A stretch of 64,000 bases of DNA from Berberis thunbergii (Eukaryota > Streptophyta > Magnoliopsida > Ranunculales > Berberidaceae), in assembly GCA_003290165.1 (NCBI GenBank), contig QNQO01001158.1, positions 62,001 to 126,000 on the forward strand, read 5' to 3'. The notes under the pieces were generated by a model, which did not search any database, was not told the DNA's origin, and worked only from the letters and a program-made list of their open reading frames with translations. This document shows positions 46,795-58,274 of this stretch, piece after piece (the stretch's first letter is position 1; every line of letters starts with the position of its first letter). The translations under genes and the position numbers were made by a program.

Positions 46795-47665
46795 TTGAAA
46801 TTCTCATAATCCTCCATAAGTCTATTATAAAGAGGTCTCATCTCCTCAAGATCATCTTCCAACTTTGAGGCCTTTGTAAAAATCAAAAACATAATTCAAA
46901 GATCCAAGAAATCTTTGTAATTGATTTTTATCCCGAATTTCATCAGAAAATTTGTCTGCAAAATCAATTGCTCTTGAAAAAGGAGTGATCATACCATGAT
47001 GAATAGTATGACCAAGAAAACGAACTTTGGTTTGAAAAAGATTAATTTTGGTAGGTGATAAAACCAAACCATTTTGTTTAATACATTTTTCAAATTGATA
47101 CAAGTGTTTCCAATGGGTTGCGATTGAATCAGAGAAGACAAGTATATCATCGATATACACGATTGTAAATTGAGAAAAGGGAGAGAGAATTTCATTGAGG
47201 ATATTCTGAAATTCACTCGGTGCATTTTTGAGACCAAAGGGCATTACATTCCATTCGTAATGACCAAAGGGGACATTGAAGGCAGTTTTATACCTGTCCT
47301 TGAGATGGATCTGAATTTGCCAAAATCCAGACTTGAGATCAAACTTAGAGAAGACACATGCTAAATGTAATCTCTTGAGAAGATCACGTTGATGGGGAAT
47401 GGGATATCTAATCCAACGTAAGACCTGATTAAGAGGCTTGTAGTTGATGACAAGACGGGGACTTCCACGCTCAAGTTCAGCAGCTTTATGAACATAAAAA
47501 GCTGAACAACTCCAAGGTGATTTGGAATGGCGAATGAGATTTTTATTCAGCAGTTGCTGAATTTCATGTTTGCAATATTCCATCAATTTAGAATTCATTT
47601 GAATTGGTCTAGCTTTTGTTGGAATTTTGCTTTCATTGAAATTTCTTTCATAAGGAAGATGAACA
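46795..47665 (-). pseudogene. Viral reverse transcriptase (truncated)
   Basis: Most of the RT is open at 47598-46852, with its first residues upstream to ~47665. Visible motifs in order: PWSCSAFYV, RLVINYKPLN, FDLKSGFWQI, MPFGLKNAPS.F, the catalytic YIDDIL (near 47150), and FLGH. A frameshift near 46870 leads to a short piece with PLYNRL. The RNase H domain that normally follows is absent. The R repeat separates it from the protease. Confidence 0.88.
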
Positions 47666-47805
47666 CAGTGTTGTTTTTATTCATTTATCTTATTTGTATG
47701 CATTTGGTTGATTATACTCCTGTTTTTGTATATCTTGTTCTCTCCTGTTATCTTATTCTTCTTGAGTCTGTAAATTAGATACTTAGACTAGAACCCGAGA
47801 TCCTG
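47663..47805 (+). repeat. R repeat copy 1, inserted in the viral pol gene
   Basis: ~140 bp beginning TTTATTCATTTATCTTATTT and ending CCGAGATCCTGAGAAACA. It falls between the viral segments PNAFW and HLPYER, which adjoin in relatives. Near-duplicate CAGTG / CAGTT flank it (47658 and ~47802). Orientation opposite to the virus. Confidence 0.75.
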
Positions 47806-47811
47806 AGAAAC

Positions 47812-48704
47812 AGTTGCCAAAAAGCATTAGGAAGATTAGAACATAGATCTTGTCGAAGATGTTCTTGATATTGAGCAATTTGAGATTGTAATTTAGGGTC
47901 TTGGATTTGTTCATCAATTCTTTTATATGCAATTTCTTGTTTAAGAGAATTTAAATGTTGTTGTTTTTGAGATAAGAAATTAAGAAATGAAATCTTTTGA
48001 TTCATTTGATTAACTTCATAAATCTCAGGTTTAAACAAAAATTTAAATTCAACATTAGTTCCCAAATAGGTAGCCTTAATACCTTCTTTGGAGACTGTAA
48101 ACGGAGATATTGCAGATATAAAAGGAGTACCAAGAATCATTTTCTATGACATGTTTTTTACAAGAAGAAAATGTTGTTTGATACAAACTTTGTCTTTACA
48201 AATATGGACATTTGTAAGCTTGTATTTTATTTGTAACTCAGAATTATCCGTGGTATATAATTTCCGAGTGGTCATTGTAAAGTATTGTGCTGAGACAATA
48301 CCTTCTTGAATACAATTCATATCTGCTCCTGAATCTATCAGGGCAATAGTAAAAATCAAGATTTCTTTCTTGATAAAAAGATCAACAGAGACAAACCATT
48401 TTTGGATTGTTACTTGATGAGGAATGCTTTGCTTAAGATTGCAAAGAAATTGAGGAGAAGGTTCTTCTGTGGGAACAACAGGTAAAGGTTCAGAAGAAGA
48501 AGCTTCTTGAGCTTGGGGATCTGTATGAAGATTTTGGACTTTGAGATCTAAATACAGTTGAGATTGTTTGAGTAAAGCAATATCTTTCTTGATATTGTTT
48601 ACTTCATGCTGAAGGTCAGATATACTAACCGGATGCGAAGTTGTAGATTTAAATCTATCTATGACTTCTTTAACTGTAGAAAGGTTAAACAACCTCAGGA
48701 ACAT
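47812..48704 (-). pseudogene. Viral aspartic protease region of pol
   Basis: Open pieces 48704-48144 and 48140-47775 share a frame, separated by one in-frame stop near 48143. The active-site motif LIDSGADMN is intact near 48340. The upstream part carries a short coiled-coil-like stretch. Joining to the coat ORF needs frame changes near 48720-48790. The 3' edge is the R insertion. Confidence 0.8.
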
Positions 48705-48785
48705 GTGAAGAGGATGTTAAAGATTGTTTAATATGTTGAAAATATTCAGTTTTTAAACCGGGATCTTCAATTTTATCAACAAAAT

Positions 48786-51170
48786 CTAATAAAATACTAG
48801 ATTGTTTTTATTAGATAACATATTAATTGTTTTTGAAGAACATTGTAAATTATTACAGTGACAAGCTTGCGCACCGTCATCAGAATCATAAGAGATATCT
48901 GAATCAGATGAAAAGCGATTGATATTCATAATTTGAAATTCTCCATCAGAAGAATCAGCTTCAGAATCCAGAAGAACATTAAGAAACATATTCTTAATAT
49001 CTTCAGGAGCTGTCAAAGCTTGAATTTTTTGAGCCGTTCTGCAGGACTTTGCATAATGACCTGGACGTCCACACTTAAAGCAGACATGCTTTGAAGTTGG
49101 ATTAGACTTATAAGGCTTTTTAAAATGTTCAGGCTTGGGTTTATGAGTCCCATGCCGTTTGGGCTTACTGTAGTATTTATCCAAATCCTTTGGGAGTTGA
49201 GGCCCATAAGGTCGTTTGGACTTGTACTGACGAACAGGATGAGATCTGTACAATTGTTTGGATTTAGATTGCGGTAATCTAAAATCTTCAAATCCATATT
49301 GCTGACAGAAATCACCAAGTTCTTTGGGCCCTAAAATATGTTGTTTCTTAAGCTGGTGTTTAAGCCTAAGATCATTACATAATTGCAAAACACATTTATT
49401 GATAAAAGATATTAAATCACCATATGTAAGGCGGTCATATGGAATATCTCCTTGATATTGATCTTGTAATTTATTTCTAACTTTTTCTGCAAAAATAGCA
49501 GGTAGACCAGAAAGAAACTTTCGTTTCCAAAATGGATTACTTGCTTCTGATTGTTGCATAACTTTTTTGAGGAAAATGTGCTTATACCATCTGAAATGAC
49601 TCAGTGTAGGACATTTATGAACCATAAGTAGATATTTCGATTTACCTTGAAATTCACCTGGATCCCCAATAAAATGTTTCAGAATGCTAACAATCAAGGT
49701 AATTACAGAATCAGGAATGAAATAACCTTGGTCTATTTTCATAGGTTGACCATCAGGACCAACTTTGACGGCTTGCATAATAGCTAATTGTTCTCCTAGG
49801 GTGAGATAATTATCCCACCATCCTTTGATTAAACCAGAAAAGCCAGCGATGATAAGCTGAGCAATGGCTTTATCATCTTTGCCTTCACTACGATGAGTAG
49901 AAGCAAGCATGACCATTTCTTCTGTTACTTCAATGATACTTTCTTCAGATAAACCATCTATATTCCAGATATAGAGATTACCTGTAGAAAATGTACCAAA
50001 TGTTTGCAATTCACGTTCTTCATACTGCATATCAGGAAATGAAAGAGGAGGATAATAATTTCTTGTTTTAGGAAATGGATTTTGATACTTACCATAAGCT
50101 TGTGCTTTACGAGCATGCTTTATGGGATTGATATGATATTGAATAAAATCTAATCTATCCAATTCAGCCATAGGATCAAAATTTGCACTTATGTCTGATT
50201 CAACACCTATGTCTGGATTAGACAGAGTGTTGATATGGAGTCTAGAATCAAATTTTAATGCTTCAAGTTTAGCATCAATATCTTTGAGAATTTGTTTTGA
50301 ATTTGTAAACATATTTGAGGCTACTGAAGTTGGTTGAAAGTATGTGGCTTTCTTTGAATCTTCAGTATGTTTTTCTTGTATTTTCTTGTCTTTGAGAGCA
50401 TTTTGGAATAATTGGTCTTGTACCAATTTATCGCCAAGTTCATGGAGAAGAATATTGGTATAATTATTCTGTTGAATAATTTTGCTAATACCTTTTGCTT
50501 GACTCTCAGATGCAGAGTCTTTTAAAGGTGAAGCAACAAGATCTTGTCTCTGTGTAGCAAAAGTAAATTCACTAAGCGGGGGCAATATGAAATTAATTGG
50601 GGGAGTCTCAGTAGAGTTCCATAATTTGGAAGAAATATTTAGCACATGAATATTTTGAAAATGAACATTAAAATACCAATCTAAAAAGGGTAGATTTTCT
50701 TTAAGTTCTTCACAACATTCATAAAATTTCTTTCCTAATTCCATTATCTGAGATTCAGTTGTTTGAGCATAAAACTGTTGACGTCTTTGCTTATTTTCTT
50801 CTGACATAAAGTCTATTTGAATCTTTTTCTTATCAAGTTGAAAAGGTTTAGACAGACATTGTAATGAATTAACGTGGGGTGGAAAATTCAATTCTGATTG
50901 TGTTGGTGATTGTTGTTCTTGGTCAAACTCCTGTTCATTAGGAGGATGATAAATTGGTTGAGGGATCTGCGGATACTGCGGATTAGGCCGAGTGTTTGCA
51001 AGATCAAGATGAGGTAGAACATCTGGTGTAGTTGCTCTAGTGACATGAGTAGGAGCAGTTATGAAAGAAGCTTCAGATCTACGTTCTGACTGAAAATCTG
51101 AAGGGTTGAGTCGTGTGACTCTAGCTTCAGAGAATCGAAGTTCAACAGACCCATCAGGAAGAGTGAACAC
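48786..51170 (-). pseudogene. Viral coat protein with zinc knuckle
   Basis: The longest open frame of the window (794 codons). Acidic/Gln-rich N-terminal half, a central conserved coat domain containing GLIKGWWDNYLT and FLSGLPAIFAEKVR, a basic KSKRPYGPQ..K stretch, a CCHC knuckle CFKCGRPGHYAKSC (~49080-49020), and a Ser/Asp-rich tail. In the family this forms the capsid and packages nucleic acid. It is in the same frame as the 3' part of the movement gene and separated from it by a single TAG at 51225. The start is unclear; it may be part of a polyprotein. Confidence 0.82.
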
Positions 51171-51224
51171 ATGATCAAGCTGACTAAAAGGGGGTCTTCT
51201 AGGTTCAGCAACACCTTGGACCTT

Positions 51225-52033
51225 CTAAACATCTGGAAGGGTGACTTGATTCCATTGAATTGTCTTTGGGACAATTACATTGGTTTTCTCCTTATTAGCT
51301 TGGAAAAGGATTGTGTATCCTTTATCAGACTCTTGTAAAGCTTTTGGGCTTAACTGAGTCTTCATAGCTTTAAAGGTGATCTTGTAAATAAGGGCTAAGG
51401 GTTCAGAACCTTCAAGCATATCATAGCCAGAGGTTTGAATATTGAGAGTCAATGTCTCAAGGACGTTTGGATCCTTAAGAGACACTGAGAAATTGGGGTA
51501 GCAGTTAAAATAAACTGGACCCGATGACAGAGTTGACTCTGCGATTCCAAGCAGAGAATCGTGGAACCTATTGTGTCTACAATCGCGAAGTGCAATTAAG
51601 GCACATGCATCTAACCCTGTCTTGTAAGTGGTTTGAGACATATTTGGATCAAACCGATATGGATATACTTGTAATCTTGACTAAGTAAATAGTCAAGTGT
51701 TTGAGCTGAAAACAAATGTTTTGAATCTAAAGATCCATTGAGAGGCACAGTCTGTTCGACTATGTCTATTAGATCTTCAGTTTTTTGAATGAAAAATGAT
51801 TGAGAAACTTCATAAATCTTTTTGTATGGGACGGCTGGTATAGACCAGTTTTGTAAATCTTTTTCTACTTCTGAAATTCTACATTCCATCTTGTTTTGTA
51901 AATTTGGATTGCTTGTCCTAGAGCTCGAAGAGTGAGAAAGTCTTGATATAAAATACATTTTCAAAATCTTGGGGGTTAAAACGGGAACACTGTGCCTGGA
52001 ACACCTACAGCTGGAACACCGGTATGGGACCAC
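51225..52033 (-). pseudogene. Viral movement protein (30K superfamily), frameshifted
   Basis: 5' part open to 51611 and 3' part from ~51641 to 51225 in another frame, so a shift lies near 51635. Motifs fit caulimovirid 30K-type movement proteins: KYIHIGLIQI, then LIALRDCR, GPVYFNCYPNFSVSL and SEPLALIYK. Such proteins open plasmodesmata. The likely start is an internal ATG near 51955; the first ~26 residues of the longest ORF look like leader. Confidence 0.78.
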
Positions 52034-52180
52034 CTCACCCTCTCAGACTGCGCTTCAACATGCGACTTACTCAGGGTTCAAAACGGCTGACCAACATACT
52101 TTTACTGGCTTACCAACGCTATCAACGGTTTACCAACGACACCTAGGACTCACCACTATCTCCCCGGCGAAAAAGAAGAA

Positions 52181-52194
52181 TGGCTCTGATACCA
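52181..52194 (-). other. tRNA-Met primer-binding site
   Basis: Minus-strand TGGTATCAGAGCCA, complementary to initiator tRNA-Met 3' end, as used by caulimovirids and many retrotransposons. It lies ~230 bp before the movement ORF. Confidence 0.85.
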
Positions 52195-52195
52195 A

Positions 52196-52607
52196 TTTGT
52201 TTCTTAAGATCTCGGGTTCTAGTCTAAGTATCTAAATTTACAGACTCAAGAAGAATAAGATAACAGAAGATAACAAGATATACAAAAACAGGAGTATAAT
52301 CAACCAAATGCATACAAATAAGATAAATGAATACATAATTAAAAATTTGACTTTGATCTAATCTCTGATAAGATCTTACAGGGAATCTCTAAGTGTAAAA
52401 CAGGACACTGTCTTAGATCTGTATCGATCGATTGATCTAGATCTAAGTCAAATTTTTAACTATGTATTCATTTATCTTATTTGTATGCATTTGGTTGATT
52501 ATACTCCTGTTTTTGTATATCTTGTTTTATCCTGTTATCTTATTATTCTTGAGTCTGTAAATTTAGATACTTAGACTAGAACCCGACATCCTGAGAAACA
52601 AATTAGG
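52196..52607. repeat. R repeat copies 2 and 3 as an inverted pair at the viral leader
   Basis: 52196-52378 (minus) and 52428-52607 (plus) are inverted partners ~165-180 bp long with a ~50-bp loop, both containing CAAATGCATACAAATAAGAT or its complement. Copy 2 runs straight into the primer site; copy 3 ends GAGAAACAAATTAGG at the same point where copy 2 has GAAACAAATTGG, i.e. just before the primer site. Confidence 0.82.
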
Positions 52608-53108
52608 TTATGAAATTTTGAGTTTTTGCTTAAATGTGCTTTAAGATGCATGATTCATTTTTCTGGTATGATCGCCACGTCTCATTGCTTTGAAAAATAT
52701 TAAAAACGTGAAATACTTTATATGTTTTTTAATTATAGAATATATATTTTAAAAATTTTAGCGCTCATGTTGATCATTGATTTTGTTGGAAAGATCTTAA
52801 AAAATGCATTTCAATGATATTAACTTTATTAGTTATGATAATTTTCATTTTGGTAAAAGCAAAATACAATATTTTCTCTCTGCCACATGTATATTCCACC
52901 AACTTTTTTCAAAAGTTTTTCATTATTTTTGCCCTTCTACATGTTTTATATTTATAAATATGTCATGATGGGAAATGAATCTTAACCCTCAAATTTAATA
53001 CATTTCCCAAGTTTTAATCCTAACCATCTTTTATCTCTAATTCTTTCGATTTGACTTTGTTCCAATTAGCAATAAATAGTAAAATACCACTCTGAATTGT
53101 AATATATA
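52608..53108 (-). repeat. Inverted partial copy of the Helitron-like element
   Basis: Reverse complement of 45287-45808, ~80-85 percent by eye (AGCAATGAGACGTG.CGATCATACCAGAAAAA, AAAGATCTT..AACAAAATCAATGATCAA shared). Its TC start is degenerate and its 3' half is missing at the R repeat. Confidence 0.8.
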
Positions 53109-53109
53109 A

Positions 53110-53615
53110 TTTAAGGTAATTTATATTTGGGTATTAATTTAGGTTATTTTACATTGTGTAAGAAAGTTTTGAACACTTTGAAGAAGCAAAAGTCACTCCT
53201 CATATACTTTCACCTACCAGTTCTTTATCCATTTTTTGTTCCTCCTTCACAAAACAACAAATTAGACCTCTTAAGTCATGAAGCATGATAAAATCCCAAC
53301 CTATGGACATAAATATCACTGCAAAAGGTAGATGATAATGGAAACCAAGGGATGGTTGTCGTGCAATCCCTAATGCAACTTGACGCGTTTTCTAGCAAAA
53401 TCTCGATTCAGAAGGCTTTATAGCTTGTGACTTCCGGAAATGCCATTCTCGACCCCTCAAACTTTTGGCAGCGCACAATGAAATATGAGGGGATGCACAG
53501 AAACTACCTAATACCATGAGAAATTGTGACTTCCGGAAATCCCATGCCACCACTACATTCCACTCTTTTCTCTTTACTTCCCAGCAAGCCTCTCTCTCTT
53601 CTCTCAACTCGTCCG
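53110..53615. other. No gene recognised
   Basis: AT-rich then GC-richer upstream of the PYRR-like piece. The word TGTGACTTCCGGAAAT occurs at 53427 and 53524. May include a captured promoter or leader. Confidence 0.35.
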
Positions 53616-53623
53616 CATCAGCT

Positions 53624-54880
53624 ATGCTTTCCTTCACCACACTCTCACCTTCAAACCATCCATCACTCGAACCTCCCACCTTCTCCTTCTCTTCCTCTTC
53701 GCTTCAAGAAAATTCAACAACAAAAACTCAAATCTTCAGTTAAGTCTCCAACAGCAACAGCAACAGCAACCACTCCCTCGACGCACAACTCATCCGCAAA
53801 GCAGCCCAAATCGCTGACACCTCCTCGTGATACACATCCCCTCATCCCAATTTCGGGTTGGAGATAATGTCTTCGGAGAAGGGTCTTTGTACGCTCAAGG
53901 GACCAAATGTGCGGAGTTGCAAGCAGTGGACAAGGCTGGAGAGTTCTCTCGAGGTGCCACAGCTTATCTCAATATGGAGCTTGGCGATTGTGATGCCGAT
54001 CAAACCGCTGTTTCATCTCTAATCAAGGTTTTTCTTTCCGCCCATTCTTATTTATTTTCATTTAATTTCCGCCCTTGATATGTTTGATGAAATTCTCTAT
54101 GAGATTATTTTATGAGTGTGGTTGTACGCATAGTAATCAATGTTCAGGAAAATATCCAATCAGTAATTCGGTTTGTAAATTTTTATCTCCAATGTACATA
54201 AGTACATTATGTAAATGTTTCTGGTTGTCCACACCCAATTGCTATAATGTTGAAATAAACAGTTATTGTATTTTAAAGGTTGGCAATAGCAATTAAAAGT
54301 TTATTCATCTCTAAAACATGGTTACACAAATTGTTGTGAGATTGTAGAGCCTCTTACATAGCAACCCCTAGCGGCATTTATTCCTAAAATAAGCAACAAA
54401 AGAGATAATACGGTGTATGGTGATTTTTATCTTGAAACAAGACAACTATATAAAGAATGACAAAAAGAAAAAAAAGAAAAAAATGCCACATCGTGATATA
54501 TGCTACTCCTTGGCAGTGTCATTCGGTGGTAGTTCCTATCTAATTGTGGATTTTTTTTCTCCTGATTATGTGTATAATAAAATGTTATTCAGATCACGAA
54601 TTTAGAGACCCCTGGCTCTGTTTCCTCCCAGTTTTTTCATTAGTTTATTGGTTTCGACAAAAGGAAGCATCTTAAGTACTCTTTATGTCAATTATGATGA
54701 TTTCAGGTGTCATACATCACTGATATGTGTACATTAGGCAGGAAATTCAAGAGTTGTTGTTGGAATAAGACACCCTTTGCATCATCTTCAAGGCACAGAT
54801 ATGCGTTAATTAAGAAGTGAAGGGTTGCAGGTTGATGTATTTGGATAGGATATACAAAGTAAAGCAGTTCAGGTTATTGA
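53624..54880 (+). pseudogene. PYRR-like (riboflavin biosynthesis, plastid) gene 5' fragment
   Basis: From ATG 53624 a Ser/Thr/Pro-rich transit-peptide-like start (MLSFTTLSPSNHPSLEPP), then LDAQLIRKAAQIADTSS and YTSPHPNFG, then in a shifted frame GDNVFGEGSLYAQGTKCAEL, AGEFSRGATAYLNMELGDCD, and after a ~680-bp intron SRVVVGIRHPLHHLQGTDMR (~54735-54800), LRSEGLQVDVFG. This is the N-terminal deaminase-like domain of plant PYRR (pyrimidine reductase of riboflavin synthesis; usual wording SRGATAYLNMEPGDCHGD). Stops at 53741 and ~53828, a frameshift near 53865, and a stop in the second exon make it dead. The reductase and C-terminal domains are not found. Confidence 0.76.
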
Positions 54881-56345
54881 ATCTAACTAGATTCCTTATA
54901 TGGTATTAAAATTCTTGCTGGATTGATTAATATTTTTCTATGTTTAATATGGTTCAAGAATTGTATGATTCAATAGGATTAGGGATGTTTCTATCCCTTG
55001 AAGTGATTTTAATGTACCTTCTTCTGGTAGCATGAGCTTCATGATTAGGAATTTAGTAGGTTAAATTGAAATTCATCCCCTTTACTATTTACAACTCTGT
55101 TCTTGTTGCTCTAGTCTCTATTTTTGATTAAGGATAAAACTTTTGATTTAAGGCTAAGGAAACAAACAAATATTACAAAATATCTCCATATAAAGGTATA
55201 CATCTTACCCAATTGACAAGAAAATATTCAAATCCTACCTGTTAGGCCTTAAAGTCACCAAATTCCAAGTACAAGCAACCATGTCCACTAAGAGCCTGCA
55301 AAGAATTGCCTAATTTCTTTTGAAAATTTGTTATTTCGGAAATTCACATCTCCCAGAAAATTCAGAAAATAGATCAGAGAGGCCTCACACTTCCACCAGG
55401 CTTTACTTGATGAACTACGCAGTACGCATCACCCAAAACATCCTCTCAAAAGGATACCACCCTTGTAAAAAGATACGTCTAGGCTCTGCTCCATCCTCAC
55501 ACATAAGCACAATTAAGGTCGTCCTGCATCAGCCTTCTAGATAACACAACCATAGTGGCTAGTAGGAAACCTATTTTCAGCTAATGATACTCTGAGATAG
55601 GATTCTACACTAAAATATGAATTTGTAATAATATCGTATGGGGACGAGGTGGTTAATTATGTAATTAATGGTGACGCCTAGGTACCTCCTAAAATTATTT
55701 AGACCCTCGCTTTGCCTAGGCTACAGCCAAAAGGTTTATTTAGAGGTGGTCGCCCGAAACTACAGAACGTATTAGTAAATTTTCTCCTTATTATTAGTCA
55801 ACAAAAGACTTACTACCAGAAGTTGAATCTGTGACGTAGAGCACACCTTATTTGAAGAAAAAATAACTTGATCTTAATGACGTTTGAGGAGTACGAAGAA
55901 GTAGCTAGCTCCACATGATGGTGATAATGATTTCGTTGGAGACACGGCTCTCTATTGTAGATAATTTAGAGGAGATTTAGGGAGATAGGGTTGAACATCT
56001 ACAAGTCGAGCTCTAGCACTATGTATGAAGCCTCTGGGAGTGTGACAGGCTTTGTAGTTGAGGATGCAGTACACTTCGATCATTATCATGAATGATGGGT
56101 TCACTTCTGAAGAGGACTATGATTTCTGAACAAGATAACTTTATGTTTCTAGCTGTTGTATGTTGAAGAAAAGGATGGTATGAACAAAAAAATGAGGTAT
56201 GATCACTTTTGAGTCGTTTCAATCCACGAAAGTTGTCATCCCCATTTTTAAGGATGAACGTGGATAAGATGACTTTGGATATGCATGGGGTCTATGGCTG
56301 TCAAGATAATTGCTGATCTGATCCTATTTGAAGAAATTTTCAGCC
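54881..56345. other. No gene recognised
   Basis: AT-rich intergenic or captured intron sequence; ORFs at 55320-55544 and 56019-56222 have no motif. Confidence 0.4.
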
Positions 56346-56351
56346 AAGCAT

Positions 56352-56919
56352 AATGACCAAAGTTTTCTAAACATCCGCCAGACATTGTTTTTGTGGCATT
56401 GAATGTTCTGTTTGTCAAGTGTTGACATTAGTTCTTAGCAGTATGTTAACTATAGGGGTGTTTATTTGCTGGTGCCAGGGAGTGGTGGTTAATCCAAAAA
56501 ATAAAAATAAAATAAGAGAAAAATCTTCGGTGAATGAGATAGCTTATTTCAATGTTCAAAGCCTGCTAGATAATTTTGCCTTTGATGGTGCACCCATTTT
56601 CAAAGCATCGGAGTTTACACTCTATGAACTCAAGTAATGACCAAAGTTTTCTAATCATCCGCCAGACATTGTTTTTGTGGCATTGAATGTTCTGTTTGTC
56701 AAGTGTTGACATTAGTTCTTAGCAGTATGTTAACTATAGGGATGTTTATTTGCTGGTGCCAGGGAGTGGTGGTTAATCCAAAAAATAAAAATAAAATAAG
56801 AGAAAAATCTTCGGTGAATGAGATAGCTTATTTCAATGTTCAAAGCCTGCTAGATAACTTTGCCTTTGATGGTGCACCCATTTTCAAAGCATCGGAGTTT
56901 ACACTCTATGAACTCAAGG
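56352..56919 (+). repeat. Two tandem 284-bp units, nearly identical
   Basis: Units start at ATGACCAAAGTTTTCTAA near 56352 and 56636 and differ at about three positions (A/T, G/A, T/C). Each carries the same ORF (MLTLVLSSMLTIG...SEFTLYELK, starting 56419 and 56703); its function is not recognised. The ending ASEFTLYELK runs on in the second unit. Confidence 0.92.
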
Positions 56920-57058
56920 TGTTGTTCTTTCAAGTTGGGAGAATTTTGTGAACATATGTATCAACATGCTTGTTAATAACAATACATGTCTGTCCCAAGA
57001 GGCTATTAAGAGATGCAAAATATTCCCACGAGTATTTATTGCTTTCTAAGGAATATCC

Positions 57059-58270
57059 ATGGAAACATATATACACAAGGGATCAATGAGCTTGCCATGG
57101 AAGGAAAGGAATGGGAAAATAAACACAAAAAACCCCACTAATTTGGAGGCTTGCGAGGAGGAGCAGATGACGAAGAAGTTCCATCCGTTGAGGTGGGTGT
57201 TGAAAGCGATTCCTAAAGATTTTGGTGGTTTGGATTTAAGGACCTTCAAAAAGATGAATTTGGCACTTATGGGCAAATGTTTAGATTTAATGTCAATCAA
57301 GAAAGGTTATGGTGGAAAGTCAACAACACAACATATGATGGCACAAGGAGTTGTTGGCTTAAGAGATTGTGAATGAGTATTTCTAAGATGAAGTTTTACT
57401 TTACTCGAGGGGTAGGATTGTACTTGGTAGGTGAGATAGAATTAGATTTTGGCATGATATGTGGTTTGCTCCAGTGAGTCTCAAGATCCTAGGCTATTTC
57501 GGGTGAAGATGAGAACAGTCCAAGATTTTATGATGAAGATGCTGGTTAGGGTGAGTGGAGTCTCCATCTCAGAAGAGCTCTTATTGTGTAAGAGGAGGAT
57601 GAGGCTGCGAACTTGATAGATGTTCTTTGTTTGATAACATCAGGAACTAATGAAGATGGTTGGAAGTGGTCCAAATGAGGTCTTCTTTAATATCCTCCTA
57701 CAATTACTTGGTAGTGGCTCCTGAAAAATATGACCTTTCCTTTGTTGTTGGTTTAGTGAGATTTCTCCCTCCTAGCTTTTTCCATTTGGGAGCTTATGTA
57801 GACTTGTATTGTTATTAGGGATGTTTTGGTGAACAAGGAAATTTAAGTGAAGGTAGGATGTCCTATATGTAGCGAGGGTGCAGATAAAAGGGAGCATTTT
57901 CTTCTACATTGTAATCTTGCTAGCTCTGTATGATCCCACTATAGCTATGCATGTGGGTTGATTGGGTTTTCCCAGAACCATTATGGATGTGTTTAATGAA
58001 TGGAAGTGTCAAACTTACGTTGTGAACAAAAAATGGGGTGGTTTGGTCTCTAATCCCATATGTGATTTTTATCGGTGTTTTGGCAAGAGAGAAACAAAAG
58101 GATTTTTTAGCCTTCTCACCTATCCAAGGATTGGTTTGTTATTACTGTTATGGGTGCCTTGGTCATGTGTTTAATTGTGCTTGGTTCCAAGAGTTTATTT
58201 ATCCTGGTATGTAGTCTCGGCCCTAGGGTGACCAAGACCTTCACCGCTTCTCATAGCCAAGGTAAAACAA
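57059..58270 (+). pseudogene. LINE ORF2 3' end (zf-RVT region), degraded
   Basis: 57180-57300 reads LKAIPKDFGGLDLRTFKKMN, LALMGK, the region after the RT in plant LINEs (pattern P...GGLG.R....N.ALL.K). Near 57850 the zinc-ribbon CPICSEGADKREHFLLHCNL, A (zf-RVT) is clear, followed by WVFPRTIMDVFNEW and KRETKGFF, the usual tail. Many stops and shifts between. RT itself is absent; plus orientation. It is a different LINE copy from that at 6-25 kb. Confidence 0.75.
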
Positions 58271-58274
58271 TTTT

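Larger units (their letters stand above)
46790..52194 (-). mobile_element. Endogenous pararetrovirus (Caulimoviridae), truncated and degraded
   Basis: Minus-strand order: tRNA-Met primer site (52181-52194), movement protein, coat protein with zinc knuckle, aspartic protease, reverse transcriptase ending at ~46795. RNase H and the 3' intergenic region are missing. The order movement-coat-protease-RT with a knuckle between coat and protease is the family layout; it is closest to petuvirus/florendovirus-like genomes, but the genus is not settled. Frameshifts, stops and an inserted repeat interrupt every part. No integrase, as expected for this family. It is an old, non-infectious remnant. Confidence 0.88.

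Noticed and set aside
49013..49318. Second minus-strand ORF within the viral coat region
   Set aside because: Overlaps the coat frame in another phase and shows no motif.
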